Assembly (NCBI RefSeq): GCF_002967715.1
Contig: NZ_PUIA01000085.1
Location: 62,001-126,000 of the forward strand
DNA length: 64,000 bases
DNA from: Blastopirellula marina
GTDB lineage: Bacteria > Planctomycetota > Planctomycetia > Pirellulales > Pirellulaceae
Reading direction: 5' to 3'
Made by a program: the position numbers and the translations under genes. A model generated the notes under the pieces. The model was not told the origin of the DNA and searched no databases. It worked only from the letters and a program-made list of their open reading frames with translations. Each line of letters opens with the position of its first letter. Positions within the stretch are counted from its first letter, which is position 1. Shown here in pieces: positions 20,875-28,823 of the stretch.

Positions 20875-22581
20875 ATGTCCACGATTACACCAGAAACTCA
20901 AATTGATAGCGGTCACAACGACGACCCCAGTTCGAACTACTTGACTAGTTCGTCGGGCTTCATGTCGTGGGCCTTCACACTCGATCACAAGCGAATCGGT
21001 GTGATGTATCTTGTTGGGATCTTTGCCGCCTTTTTCCTGGGTGGTGTGCTGGCCCTGTTGCTGCGGCTGCACCTGATGGTTCCCAACGGGTTGTTTGGCG
21101 ACTGGGTTTCGCTCGATAGCTACAACCAGTTGTTTACCCTTCACGGTGCGGTGATGACCTTCTTGTTCATTATCCCCAGTATTCCGGCCGCTCTTGGCAA
21201 CTTCGTCCTTCCGCTGATGGTGGGTGCGAAGGACGTGGCATTTCCACGTATGAACCTGGCCAGCTTCCACCTGTGGGTTTTCGGGGCGATCTTCTTCTTG
21301 ATTGCCCTGGTAACGACCGGCTTGGATACCGGTTGGACCTTCTACACTCCGTACAGTATTGAAACGCAAACCAACGTGGTCGCCGCAACCATCGGTGCCT
21401 TCATCCTTGGTTTCAGTTCGATCTTTACCGGCTTGAACTTCATCGTCACGGTGAACACCATGCGTCCACCAGGCATGACCTGGTTCAAGATGCCGCTGTT
21501 CATGTGGGCCATCTATGCCACGGCGATCATTCAGATTTTGGCAACACCAGTTCTCGGCATCACGCTGCTGCTGCTCATGGGAGAACGCATCCTCGGCATC
21601 GGTATCTTCGATCCGAGCATGGGTGGTGACCCAGTTTTGTTCCAGCACTTTTTCTGGTTCTACTCGCACCCAGCCGTGTACATCATGATTCTCCCGGCGA
21701 TGGGGATCATCAGCGAATTGATGTCGGTTTACAGCCGCAAGCCAATCTTCGGTTACACGTTCATTGCCTACAGCTCGATTGCGATCGCTCTGCTTGGTTT
21801 CCTTGTCTGGGGTCACCATATGTTTGTCAGCGGTCAAAGTCCGATGTCAGCTGTGATCTTCAGTGGCCTAACCTTCAGCGTGTCGATTCCTTCGGCAATC
21901 AAGGTCTTTAACTGGACCGCTACGATGTACAAGGGGAATATCAACCTGGCTACGCCAATGTGCTATGCCCTGTCGTTCCTCTTCCTGTTCACGATTGGTG
22001 GTTTGACCGGTTTGTTCCTGGGTGCTTTGGCAACTGACGTTCACCTACACGATACCTACTTCGTCGTCGCTCACTTTCATTACGTGATGATGGGCGGTAC
22101 GGTGATCGCCTTCGTTGGCGGCCTCTATCACTGGTGGCCTAAGATGTTCGGCGTGATGTACAACGAGACCTTTGGTCGCCTGTTCTGTGCAGTGGTCTTC
22201 TTCGGGTTCAACCTGACCTTCCTCCCGCAGTTCGTGATGGGCTCGCGTGGTATGCCGCGACGCTACGCCACTTACGTCGAAGAGTACCAGATCTACCATG
22301 TCCTCTCGACGATCGGTGCATTGACGCTGGGTATCGGGATGGTCGGTGCGATTGCCGTGCTGGTGATTTCGCTCTTCAAGGGACGCAAGGCTCCGGCCAA
22401 CCCATGGGGTGCCGCTACGCTGGAATGGACCTGCACCAGCCCACCTCCTTACTACAACTTTGAACACGCACCGCATGTAGACTCGCCATACGACTACAGC
22501 GACCTGAAATACGACGCCCGAATTGGCGGCTATGTGAAAGATCCTAATGCACCGAAGAAGTCTTCGTCGGATCATCATTAA
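20875..22581 (+). CDS. coxA: Cytochrome c oxidase subunit I
   Basis: A 568-residue heme-copper oxidase subunit I with twelve expected transmembrane helices. The metal ligands are present: His90 and His402 (low-spin heme), His400 (heme a3), and His265, His314 and His315 (CuB), with Tyr269 for the His-Tyr cross-link. The motif FYSHPAVY at 262-269 has Tyr-Ser in place of the Glu-containing GHPEV signature, which assigns it to the A2 subfamily known from Rhodothermus marinus. It pumps protons while reducing oxygen to water. The C-terminus ends in HH. Confidence 0.96.
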   Translation: MSTITPETQIDSGHNDDPSSNYLTSSSGFMSWAFTLDHKRIGVMYLVGIFAAFFLGGVLALLLRLHLMVPNGLFGDWVSLDSYNQLFTLHGAVMTFLFIIPSIPAALGNFVLPLMVGAKDVAFPRMNLASFHLWVFGAIFFLIALVTTGLDTGWTFYTPYSIETQTNVVAATIGAFILGFSSIFTGLNFIVTVNTMRPPGMTWFKMPLFMWAIYATAIIQILATPVLGITLLLLMGERILGIGIFDPSMGGDPVLFQHFFWFYSHPAVYIMILPAMGIISELMSVYSRKPIFGYTFIAYSSIAIALLGFLVWGHHMFVSGQSPMSAVIFSGLTFSVSIPSAIKVFNWTATMYKGNINLATPMCYALSFLFLFTIGGLTGLFLGALATDVHLHDTYFVVAHFHYVMMGGTVIAFVGGLYHWWPKMFGVMYNETFGRLFCAVVFFGFNLTFLPQFVMGSRGMPRRYATYVEEYQIYHVLSTIGALTLGIGMVGAIAVLVISLFKGRKAPANPWGAATLEWTCTSPPPYYNFEHAPHVDSPYDYSDLKYDARIGGYVKDPNAPKKSSSDHH

Positions 22582-22641
22582 GCAAGCCCCGGTATCCCAT
22601 TCATTCCGTTACGTGACGACGATTAGAAACGAAATTGCCCT

Positions 22642-23550
22642 ATGAGCGCCGCCGTCGATACCCAAGATCAGGCCCATCATGAGGATGGTGATCATCACGG
22701 TCACAGTCCTTTCCAGGCTCACCACTTCGAAACGATGCAGCAGCAGTTCGATGCAGGTAAGCTTGGCATCTGGCTCTTTCTATTCACGGAAATCCTGATG
22801 TTCAGCGGGCTCTTTTGTGCCTACCTGATCTATCGATACAACCATCCAGAAGTGTTCTTGTACGCCCACAAGTACCTCAACACGAACCTGGGTGCCCTCA
22901 ATACCGTCGTGCTCATCGTGAGTAGTCTGACCATGGCCTGGGCCGTACGTGCTGCTCAGCTCAGCCAGAAGAAGCTTCTGGTCGTCATGCTTAGCATCAC
23001 TCTGGCACTCGCTGGTGTGTTCCTTGTGGTTAAGTACTTCGAGTACACGCACAAGTTCGAAATGGGGTTGGTTACCGGTCGGTCGAATGTGATGTATCAA
23101 CTTCAGCATCCGGACGAAAGCGATCACAACAAAGAGTTGTACGAATCAGCGATCGCGGCTGAAAAGAAGGAAGCGGCCAAGCACAAAGAGGAAGAAGCCC
23201 ACGCGGTTGCCGAAGCGGAACACGAGGACGAGCATCCTCATGAACATGCCGATACGCACGCTTCCGAACATGGCGATTCGCACGGCGACGGACACGGCGG
23301 GCCAGAACAGTTCCTCGATGCTCCTCGAAACACACAGATCTTCTTCGGCATCTATTACATGATGACCGGACTCCATGGTTTCCATATCTTGTTTGGCATG
23401 GTCGCAATCGGTTGGCTGCTATACCGCTCGATCCGTGGCGATTTCAGCAGTGAGTATTTCGGACCTGTCGATTACGTAGGCCTTTACTGGCACTTGGTCG
23501 ACTTGATTTGGATCTACCTGTTCCCGCTACTCTATCTCATTCGTTCCTAA
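22642..23550 (+). CDS. coxC: Cytochrome c oxidase subunit III with His/Glu-rich insertion
   Basis: A 302-residue subunit III. The N-terminus (1-28) holds seven His. Transmembrane helices start near residues 42, 83 and 112, and the C-terminal bundle contains FGIYYMMTGLHGFHILFG (235-252) and YWHLVDLIWIYLFPLLYL. Between the helix ending about 140 and the one starting about 232 lies an insertion (157-220) of mainly His, Glu and Ala with twelve His, which ordinary subunits III lack. It is 60 bp downstream of subunit I. The insertion is charged and probably disordered; it could bind metal or buffer protons. Confidence 0.94.
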   Translation: MSAAVDTQDQAHHEDGDHHGHSPFQAHHFETMQQQFDAGKLGIWLFLFTEILMFSGLFCAYLIYRYNHPEVFLYAHKYLNTNLGALNTVVLIVSSLTMAWAVRAAQLSQKKLLVVMLSITLALAGVFLVVKYFEYTHKFEMGLVTGRSNVMYQLQHPDESDHNKELYESAIAAEKKEAAKHKEEEAHAVAEAEHEDEHPHEHADTHASEHGDSHGDGHGGPEQFLDAPRNTQIFFGIYYMMTGLHGFHILFGMVAIGWLLYRSIRGDFSSEYFGPVDYVGLYWHLVDLIWIYLFPLLYLIRS

Positions 23551-23569
23551 ACCCACTTGGGATATTGAT

Positions 23570-23965
23570 ATGTCTGACCATTCGACCAACCACTCCGACG
23601 ATCATGGACATGGCATGGGTCACGTCATGCCGTTGTCGATCTTGTTTGGCACCTTCGTCGCGTTGTTGTTTTTCACCGGTCTTACCGTCTTCCTGGCAGA
23701 TCAGAACTTGGGTGAGATCGATATTTGGATCGCGCTTACCATCGCCACCATTAAGGCAGGCCTCGTCGCGACCTACTTTATGCACCTTCGCTACGACAAG
23801 CCTATTAACGTGTTGTTGTTCTTGTTCACGCTGGGATTTGTTGCACTGTTCTTCGGTATCACGCTGATTGACTCGGAACAATACCAACCGCAGATCCAAG
23901 ACTACTACGAAGCAACTACGACCGTTACCGTGAGCGAAGCAGCACCGGCACCCCCAGCTGAATAG
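23570..23965 (+). CDS. Cytochrome c oxidase subunit IV, bacterial type
   Basis: A 131-residue protein with three transmembrane helices (about 20-43, 52-72 and 78-100) and the signature IKAGLVATYFMHLRYD typical of prokaryotic COX subunit IV (CoxD/CyoD-like). The N-terminus carries five His in 18 residues. The C-terminal tail is Thr/Val/Ala/Pro-rich. It lies 19 bp after subunit III and stabilises the oxidase core in known enzymes. Confidence 0.93.
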   Translation: MSDHSTNHSDDHGHGMGHVMPLSILFGTFVALLFFTGLTVFLADQNLGEIDIWIALTIATIKAGLVATYFMHLRYDKPINVLLFLFTLGFVALFFGITLIDSEQYQPQIQDYYEATTTVTVSEAAPAPPAE

Positions 23966-24003
23966 CCTGCCGGTTACGGTTTTCGGTGGAGCCCTGACAC
24001 CCC

Positions 24004-24597
24004 ATGCTCAGGAATTCTTTCACTGCGATGTCGATGCGCCGCGATGAATACCAGGCCAAGTTTGGTTTTGCTCTTTTCATCGCCTCGCTGACGATGTTCT
24101 TTCTCGCCAGTCTGGCTGCTTATGGAATCATTCGCGGCTCCTCCGGAGCACCTGCGATTTCGATTGGCTCATTCCCCCTAAGCCTGGTCGCCAGCACGAT
24201 CAGCATGTTTGGTGTCAGCTTTGCCATGCATAAAGCGGTAGCCAACGTGCGTCGCGAACGGCAGATACCGTTCCGACGATGGCTGATCGCAGCGGCGGTA
24301 ATTTCAATTGTCTTCCTGGTTTTCCAGTCGATGGGCCTGCATGCTCTGTTAGATATGCACCGCCTGGCCCTGGAAGATGGCGTGACCAAGCAGTTTGGCT
24401 TGATGTTCTTCCTAGTGCTGGTCCATGCCCTGCATGTCGTCGGAGGCATTTCCTTTCTGAGCGGCGTCCTAGTCAGAGCACGCCACGATGCCTACGACCA
24501 CGAAAAACATTGGACTGTCGACATCTGTGCGTTGTACTGGCACTTTCTAGATGTCGTCTGGATCGTGATGCTCGCCACCTTTTTGCTGGGGCGTTAG
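24004..24597 (+). CDS. Second heme-copper oxidase subunit III-like protein
   Basis: A 197-residue protein with about five transmembrane helices and the C-terminal signature of subunit III: LVHALHVVGGISFL near residue 139 and DICALYWHFLDVVWIVMLATFLL near 172. The cluster already encodes a longer subunit III, so this is a paralogue, possibly occupying a different position or replacing it under some conditions. It is 38 bp after subunit IV and is the last gene of the cluster. Its stop overlaps that of the convergent ABC-F gene. Confidence 0.9.
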   Translation: MLRNSFTAMSMRRDEYQAKFGFALFIASLTMFFLASLAAYGIIRGSSGAPAISIGSFPLSLVASTISMFGVSFAMHKAVANVRRERQIPFRRWLIAAAVISIVFLVFQSMGLHALLDMHRLALEDGVTKQFGLMFFLVLVHALHVVGGISFLSGVLVRARHDAYDHEKHWTVDICALYWHFLDVVWIVMLATFLLGR

Positions 24598-26519
24598 CTT
24601 GCTTCCTGGATCGTGGCGAGTTCTTCCCATCGTTCCAGGCACATCAGCAATTCTTCCCCCACCGCTTCCAGACGCTGCGAGACCTGTTTGATTTCGTCTT
24701 GAGGCTTCTGATAGAAGCTCGGATCGGCGATCTTGGCTTGAAGCCCTTCTTGTTCTGCTTCCAGGCCTTCGATCTTCTCGGGCAAGCCATCCAACTCTCG
24801 CTGTTCTTTGTAGCTCAGCTTTCGCCCGCGAGGTTTGCTGGCGTCCTTCTTTTCAGCAACAGGCTTAGATGCCTCGACCGTTTTTACTTCTGGCTTAGCA
24901 GGTTCAAACGGGGGTGTCGTATCCTTTTTGTGCTGGATAAGGTAATCGTCGTAGCCGCCTGCGTACTCCAGAACGATGCCATCCCCCTCGAACGAGATCG
25001 TGCTGGTCACCACGTTATTGAGAAACTCTCGATCGTGACTTACCACCAGAACGGTACCGGGGTAGTTCACGACCAGATCTTCCAGCAACTCCATCGTGTC
25101 GGAGTCGAGGTCATTCGTGGGTTCGTCGAGCACCAACACATTGGACGGCTTGGCGAACAACTGGGCCAGCAGCAAACGGTTACGTTCACCACCACTCAAA
25201 TACTTGATGGCTCGATTGGCTTGTTCGGGCGTGAAGAGAAACTCTTGCAGGTATCCCACCACGTGCTTCGACTTGCCGTTGATTTTGACGAACTCGTTTC
25301 CTTCGCCGATATTTTCACGCAGCGTCTGCTCGGGATCCAGCCGAGCCTGTAACTGGTCGAAGTAGGCGATCTGCACGTTCGTGCCGACCTTCACTTCCCC
25401 TTGATCAGGCTTCATTTGTCCCAACAGTATTCGCAGAAGGGTCGACTTTCCGATACCATTTCGCCCGATGATCCCGACCTTGTCTCCTCGCATGATCGTT
25501 GTCGAAAAGTTGTTCACGATCCGCAGATCACCAAAGCGATGCGCAAGTTGCTCGGCTTTGAACACCAATTGCCCCGATCGATCGCCGACGTGGGCTTCCA
25601 TTTTCACGCTGCCCACATGCTTCCGTCGGTCGCGATATTCGTCTCGCATCTTCTTCAGTGCCCGGACACGACCTTCGTTTCGCGTACGACGGGCTTTGAT
25701 GCCCTGGCGGATCCAGACTTCTTCCTGGGCCAGCTTCTTGTCGAATAGAGCTTGTTCTTTTTCCTCGGCTTCAAGTGCGGCGGCTTTTCGTTTCAGGAAT
25801 TCGTCGTAGCCGCACGACCAACTGGTAACACGGCCCCGATCGACGTCAATCACGCGAGTTGCCAGTTTTCGAGCGAACGCCCGGTCGTGCGTAACGAAAA
25901 CAATCGAGCACGATATGTTCATTAGCAACTTTTCGAGCCACAAGATCGAATCTATGTCCAAATGATTCGTCGGTTCGTCCAAAAGCAACAGGTCTGGCTC
26001 GTTGACCAAGGCCCGAGCCAGCAAAACCCGGCGTTTCATCCCGGCCGATAACTTTTGAAAGTTCAACTCACCGTCGAGGCCTGTTTTTGTCAGGGCCTGT
26101 TCGATCTGATTTTGCAGGTTCCATCCATCTTGGGTGTCGATTTCGTGCTGCAACACGTCCAGTCGCTTGGCCGTCTCGTCCGTGGGATTTTCGGCCAACT
26201 GATAGGTCAGGGTGTGGTACTCGCGCAAAATGGCCGCTAAGTCCCCCACGCCGTCAGCTACCACGTCGTAGATAGTGCCACGATCGTCAGTGGGCACGGT
26301 TTGCGCCATTTGGGCTCGCGTCAGCCCTGTCGAGAGGGCAATTTCGCCGTCATCCGGTATGACCTCACCAGCAAGGATCTTCAGCAGGGTCGACTTTCCA
26401 GCCCCATTTCGACCCATCAGGCATACCTGTTGCCCAGGCTCCAAAACAAACGACACCTCCGTAAACAAAGGGCGGTCGTGGTAAGAGTGACGAACGTTTT
26501 TCAGCGTGATCAGAGGCAT
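24594..26519 (-). CDS. uup: ABC-F family ATPase, Uup type
   Basis: A soluble 641-residue protein with two ABC domains and no membrane segments. Domain 1 has GRNGAGKSTLLKIL (Walker A), a degenerate LSAGMKRRV signature and LLLLDEPTNHLD. Domain 2 has GRNGIGKSTLLRIL, LSGGERNRLLLAQ and VLVLDEPTNDLD. The ABC-F linker rich in Arg/Lys lies between. The Lys-rich segment (KPRGRKLSYKEQ) and coiled coil at the C-terminus (about 560-641) are the Uup-type DNA/RNA-binding extension. The frame is open upstream of the ATG at 26519, but MPLITLKN is the family start. ABC-F proteins act on ribosomes or structured nucleic acids. Confidence 0.94.
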   Translation of the reverse strand: MPLITLKNVRHSYHDRPLFTEVSFVLEPGQQVCLMGRNGAGKSTLLKILAGEVIPDDGEIALSTGLTRAQMAQTVPTDDRGTIYDVVADGVGDLAAILREYHTLTYQLAENPTDETAKRLDVLQHEIDTQDGWNLQNQIEQALTKTGLDGELNFQKLSAGMKRRVLLARALVNEPDLLLLDEPTNHLDIDSILWLEKLLMNISCSIVFVTHDRAFARKLATRVIDVDRGRVTSWSCGYDEFLKRKAAALEAEEKEQALFDKKLAQEEVWIRQGIKARRTRNEGRVRALKKMRDEYRDRRKHVGSVKMEAHVGDRSGQLVFKAEQLAHRFGDLRIVNNFSTTIMRGDKVGIIGRNGIGKSTLLRILLGQMKPDQGEVKVGTNVQIAYFDQLQARLDPEQTLRENIGEGNEFVKINGKSKHVVGYLQEFLFTPEQANRAIKYLSGGERNRLLLAQLFAKPSNVLVLDEPTNDLDSDTMELLEDLVVNYPGTVLVVSHDREFLNNVVTSTISFEGDGIVLEYAGGYDDYLIQHKKDTTPPFEPAKPEVKTVEASKPVAEKKDASKPRGRKLSYKEQRELDGLPEKIEGLEAEQEGLQAKIADPSFYQKPQDEIKQVSQRLEAVGEELLMCLERWEELATIQEAS

Positions 26520-26697
26520 AAAAATCTGCGGCCTATGGGGCAGGCAAGAACAGCGAATTCTAAGGATTCCGACTCCTCTATCGTCGCGGAAATGGCCCGT
26601 TTGCAAAAGCCCGGACTACGATTCTCAGCGAACAATTCGCAGACGATCCGAGAACGTGCCGAACTCATCTCCCCATCACGTGTCCGTAGATTAATAC

Positions 26698-26769
26698 GAC
26701 GCCGAAGCCAAACGGTCCGGCGGCTGTCTGCAAAACAGCTTCTCGTGGGTTCGACTCCCACCGGCGTTT
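26698..26769 (+). tRNA. tRNA-Cys (GCA)
   Basis: A full cloverleaf can be folded. The acceptor stem pairs GACGCCG (26698-26704) with CGGCGTT (26762-26768), with one G-U pair at the end. The D-arm is GCC/GGC with GG in the loop. The anticodon stem GCTGT/ACAGC encloses the loop CTGCAAA (anticodon GCA at 26730-26732). The variable loop has five bases, and the T-arm is GTGGG/CCCAC with loop TTCGACT. The discriminator base is T73, the cysteine identity base. CCA is not encoded. Confidence 0.95.
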
Positions 26770-26856
26770 CCTTATGAAGAACCCCAGAGCACGTGCTTTC
26801 GTGGCGATTGTCTTGCATCGGTCAAGAAGGTACCGTGAAAAAGATAGCGACCTGAC

Positions 26857-27285
26857 GTGTTGGTCGACTACGTTCGCATCATAGTTCTGGCGGCTAGGCT
26901 CGTGCTTTCTCGTTATACCATTTACCGAAGACGCCCGACCGGTGCCCCACCACTTCCGGCAGGGGAGCGGCAAGATACCCGATATCGCACGCGTCACATT
27001 CTTCGGCCGACGCAAGTGATAGTGGAATCCTATCTGGCCGCCCCAACCGAGACGGCCTTTTCGGCATTTCAAGCTTCTTACCTGGAACTTCTCAGCACTC
27101 GTTGGAATGACGATCGTTCCGACTTCGACCAGTTGGCAAATTTAGCTCGCGAGCAGGATGTCTTTCTGGGTTGTAGTTGCCCGACGCAGAAGAACCCCGA
27201 CGTTCGCCATTGCCACACGTGGATGGCATTGCAGTTCATGGCCCAGCATTTTCCTGATCTGGAAGTGATCTTTCCTGAGAAATAA
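26857..27285 (+). CDS. Small DUF488-like hypothetical protein
   Basis: About 142 residues from a GTG start; the exact start is uncertain. The middle is basic (RYTIYRRRPTG). The C-terminal half has helix-forming segments and the motif LGCSCP...RHCHTWMALQFM, reminiscent of the CxxxxxCHR-type end of DUF488 proteins, in which Cys and His lie close to a helix. It starts 87 bp after tRNA-Cys. Codon use and length fit a real gene, but no function can be given. Confidence 0.65.
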   Translation: MLVDYVRIIVLAARLVLSRYTIYRRRPTGAPPLPAGERQDTRYRTRHILRPTQVIVESYLAAPTETAFSAFQASYLELLSTRWNDDRSDFDQLANLAREQDVFLGCSCPTQKNPDVRHCHTWMALQFMAQHFPDLEVIFPEK

Positions 27286-27759
27286 GACTTACAGCCAGGG
27301 CACGCAATCATCCTTAACTGCGCAATCTATCCAGCAACTGATCACATAGTGCGCAGTATTATGTGATGACTTCTTAATGACTCCTGTTGTTTTCAGGTCC
27401 TGTTTTTTGAGGAAATTCTAGCTAGCACCTCGCACTGGGGCCAAGTGGATTCACCGAGTTCACCTCTTGCTGCCTTCTTCAGCACGCCCTTCGCACATTG
27501 AATTGGCACACCGACCAACCAGCTTATTTCACAAAACGTACTTTTTTGCGTAAGTGAGATACTCTACCACTATGGAAAATTGCCATGTCGTTTCTCCGCA
27601 TTCTGTTGAAGTGATCACAAAAGACTCTTCCCTTACCAATTGCTTGGCACGCCCATTGCCAATTGGACGAGTGGAATTGAAAAGAGGTTTTGGGTTCGTT
27701 CGAAACTAACCCGGAGGTAAGTTCGGCGAACCGCAACTTTTACCCGTATGAGGTAACTG
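27286..27759. other. 474-bp non-coding gap before the NagD-like gene
   Basis: No gene is supported. It contains an exact inverted repeat ATCACATA / TATGTGAT at 27341-27348 and 27360-27367, separated by 11 bases, which could be the 3' hairpin of the upstream gene or an operator. The last 100 bp is the presumed promoter region of the downstream gene; no clear -35/-10 pair was found. Confidence 0.5.
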
Positions 27760-28605
27760 ATGAGTAATAAGGGATTCTTGATCGACATGGATGGAGTCAT
27801 GTACCGCGGCGGACAGATGATCCCCGGTGCGGATGCATTCATTCGACAGCTACGAGAAGACGGTACACCATTTCTCTTCTTGACCAACAACAGTCAGCGG
27901 ACGCGACGCGACGTGGTGACCAAGTTGGCCCGCATGGGGATCGACGTAGAAGAGCAACAGGTCTTTACCTGTGCGATGGCTACGGCTCGGTTTCTGGCCA
28001 GCCAAAAACCCAACGGCACGGCATATGTACTTGGGGAAGGCGGCCTATTGAACGCGCTTCACCAGAATGGATATTCCGTCGTCGACCATGATCCAGACTT
28101 CGTAGTTGTTGGCGAAGGCCGTACCCTGAACTGGGATATGGTTGAAACGGCAACGCAGATGATTCTGGATGGGGCCAAATTGATTGCGACCAATGACGAT
28201 CCGAATTGTCCTACGTCACGTGGTACACGCCCAGGTGCCGGGGCGACGATCGCATTTCTCGAGAAGGCGACCGGACGCAAAGCGTTGAGCATTGGTAAGC
28301 CGAGCCCACTCATGATGCGAATGGCACGCAAGGAAATTGGCCTAGAGACCTCCGATACCGTGATGATTGGGGACACCATGGAGACCGACATCCTAGGTGG
28401 TGTTCAGATGGGCTACCAGACAATCCTGGTACTCTCTGGCGGAACCCGGTTGGAAGATATCCCCAAACATCCTTACCAACCAGATCTAATCATTGACTCG
28501 GTCGCCGAGTTGGTGCGAAAAAAGGAAGAACGAGTCGTCTTACGCACACCCGTTATGGTCCCGGACGATTCCGCCAACGAATTCGTGGCTTCATTGCGAC
28601 GATAA
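27760..28605 (+). CDS. HAD-IIA family phosphatase, NagD-like
   Basis: A 281-residue cytoplasmic phosphatase of HAD subfamily IIA. The nucleophile motif is DMDGVMYRG with Asp9 and Asp11; motif II is FLTNNSQRT, motif III includes the Lys of IGKPSPLMM, and motif IV is MIGDTMETDILGG. The C2-type cap lies between motifs II and III. NagD-like enzymes dephosphorylate nucleotides or sugar phosphates. AGGT in TGAGGTAACTG precedes the ATG. A strong hairpin follows 180 bp downstream. Confidence 0.93.
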   Translation: MSNKGFLIDMDGVMYRGGQMIPGADAFIRQLREDGTPFLFLTNNSQRTRRDVVTKLARMGIDVEEQQVFTCAMATARFLASQKPNGTAYVLGEGGLLNALHQNGYSVVDHDPDFVVVGEGRTLNWDMVETATQMILDGAKLIATNDDPNCPTSRGTRPGAGATIAFLEKATGRKALSIGKPSPLMMRMARKEIGLETSDTVMIGDTMETDILGGVQMGYQTILVLSGGTRLEDIPKHPYQPDLIIDSVAELVRKKEERVVLRTPVMVPDDSANEFVASLRR

Positions 28606-28787
28606 GTTCCTAGTCAATCCATGTACCTCGAACGACCGACAGTCACGACATCAGATCGTTGACTCTTTCCCCTCCCTCCTTGTGCCTGGTCGAGACGGCC
28701 TTACCAGGCACAATAATGGCCCACTGCAACTCCCGCCGGTGCCGTTCCTGCTATCCGACTTATCTGCCGAATTTAAGAACCTAAGAG

Positions 28788-28823
28788 CGGGCGTCACGTT
28801 ATCCATAAGTGACGTGACGCCCG
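28788..28823. terminator. Bidirectional hairpin between convergent genes
   Basis: CGGGCGTCACGT and ACGTGACGCCCG are exact 12-bp arms with a 12-base loop. It touches the stop codon of the leftward kinase gene (28824) and follows the rightward phosphatase gene. The T-rich flank on the plus strand (TTACTCTTCTCTTT) is imperfect. Confidence 0.7.

Noticed and set aside
20839-21837. Long minus-strand open frame opposite oxidase subunit I (332 codons)
   Set aside because: It lies wholly within the clear subunit I gene; its product is low-complexity, polar and without any motif, as expected for an antisense shadow.
27341-27367. CRP-like site
   Set aside because: The half-sites read TCACA...TGTGA, the reverse of the CRP order TGTGA...TCACA, and the spacer is 11 bases rather than 6.
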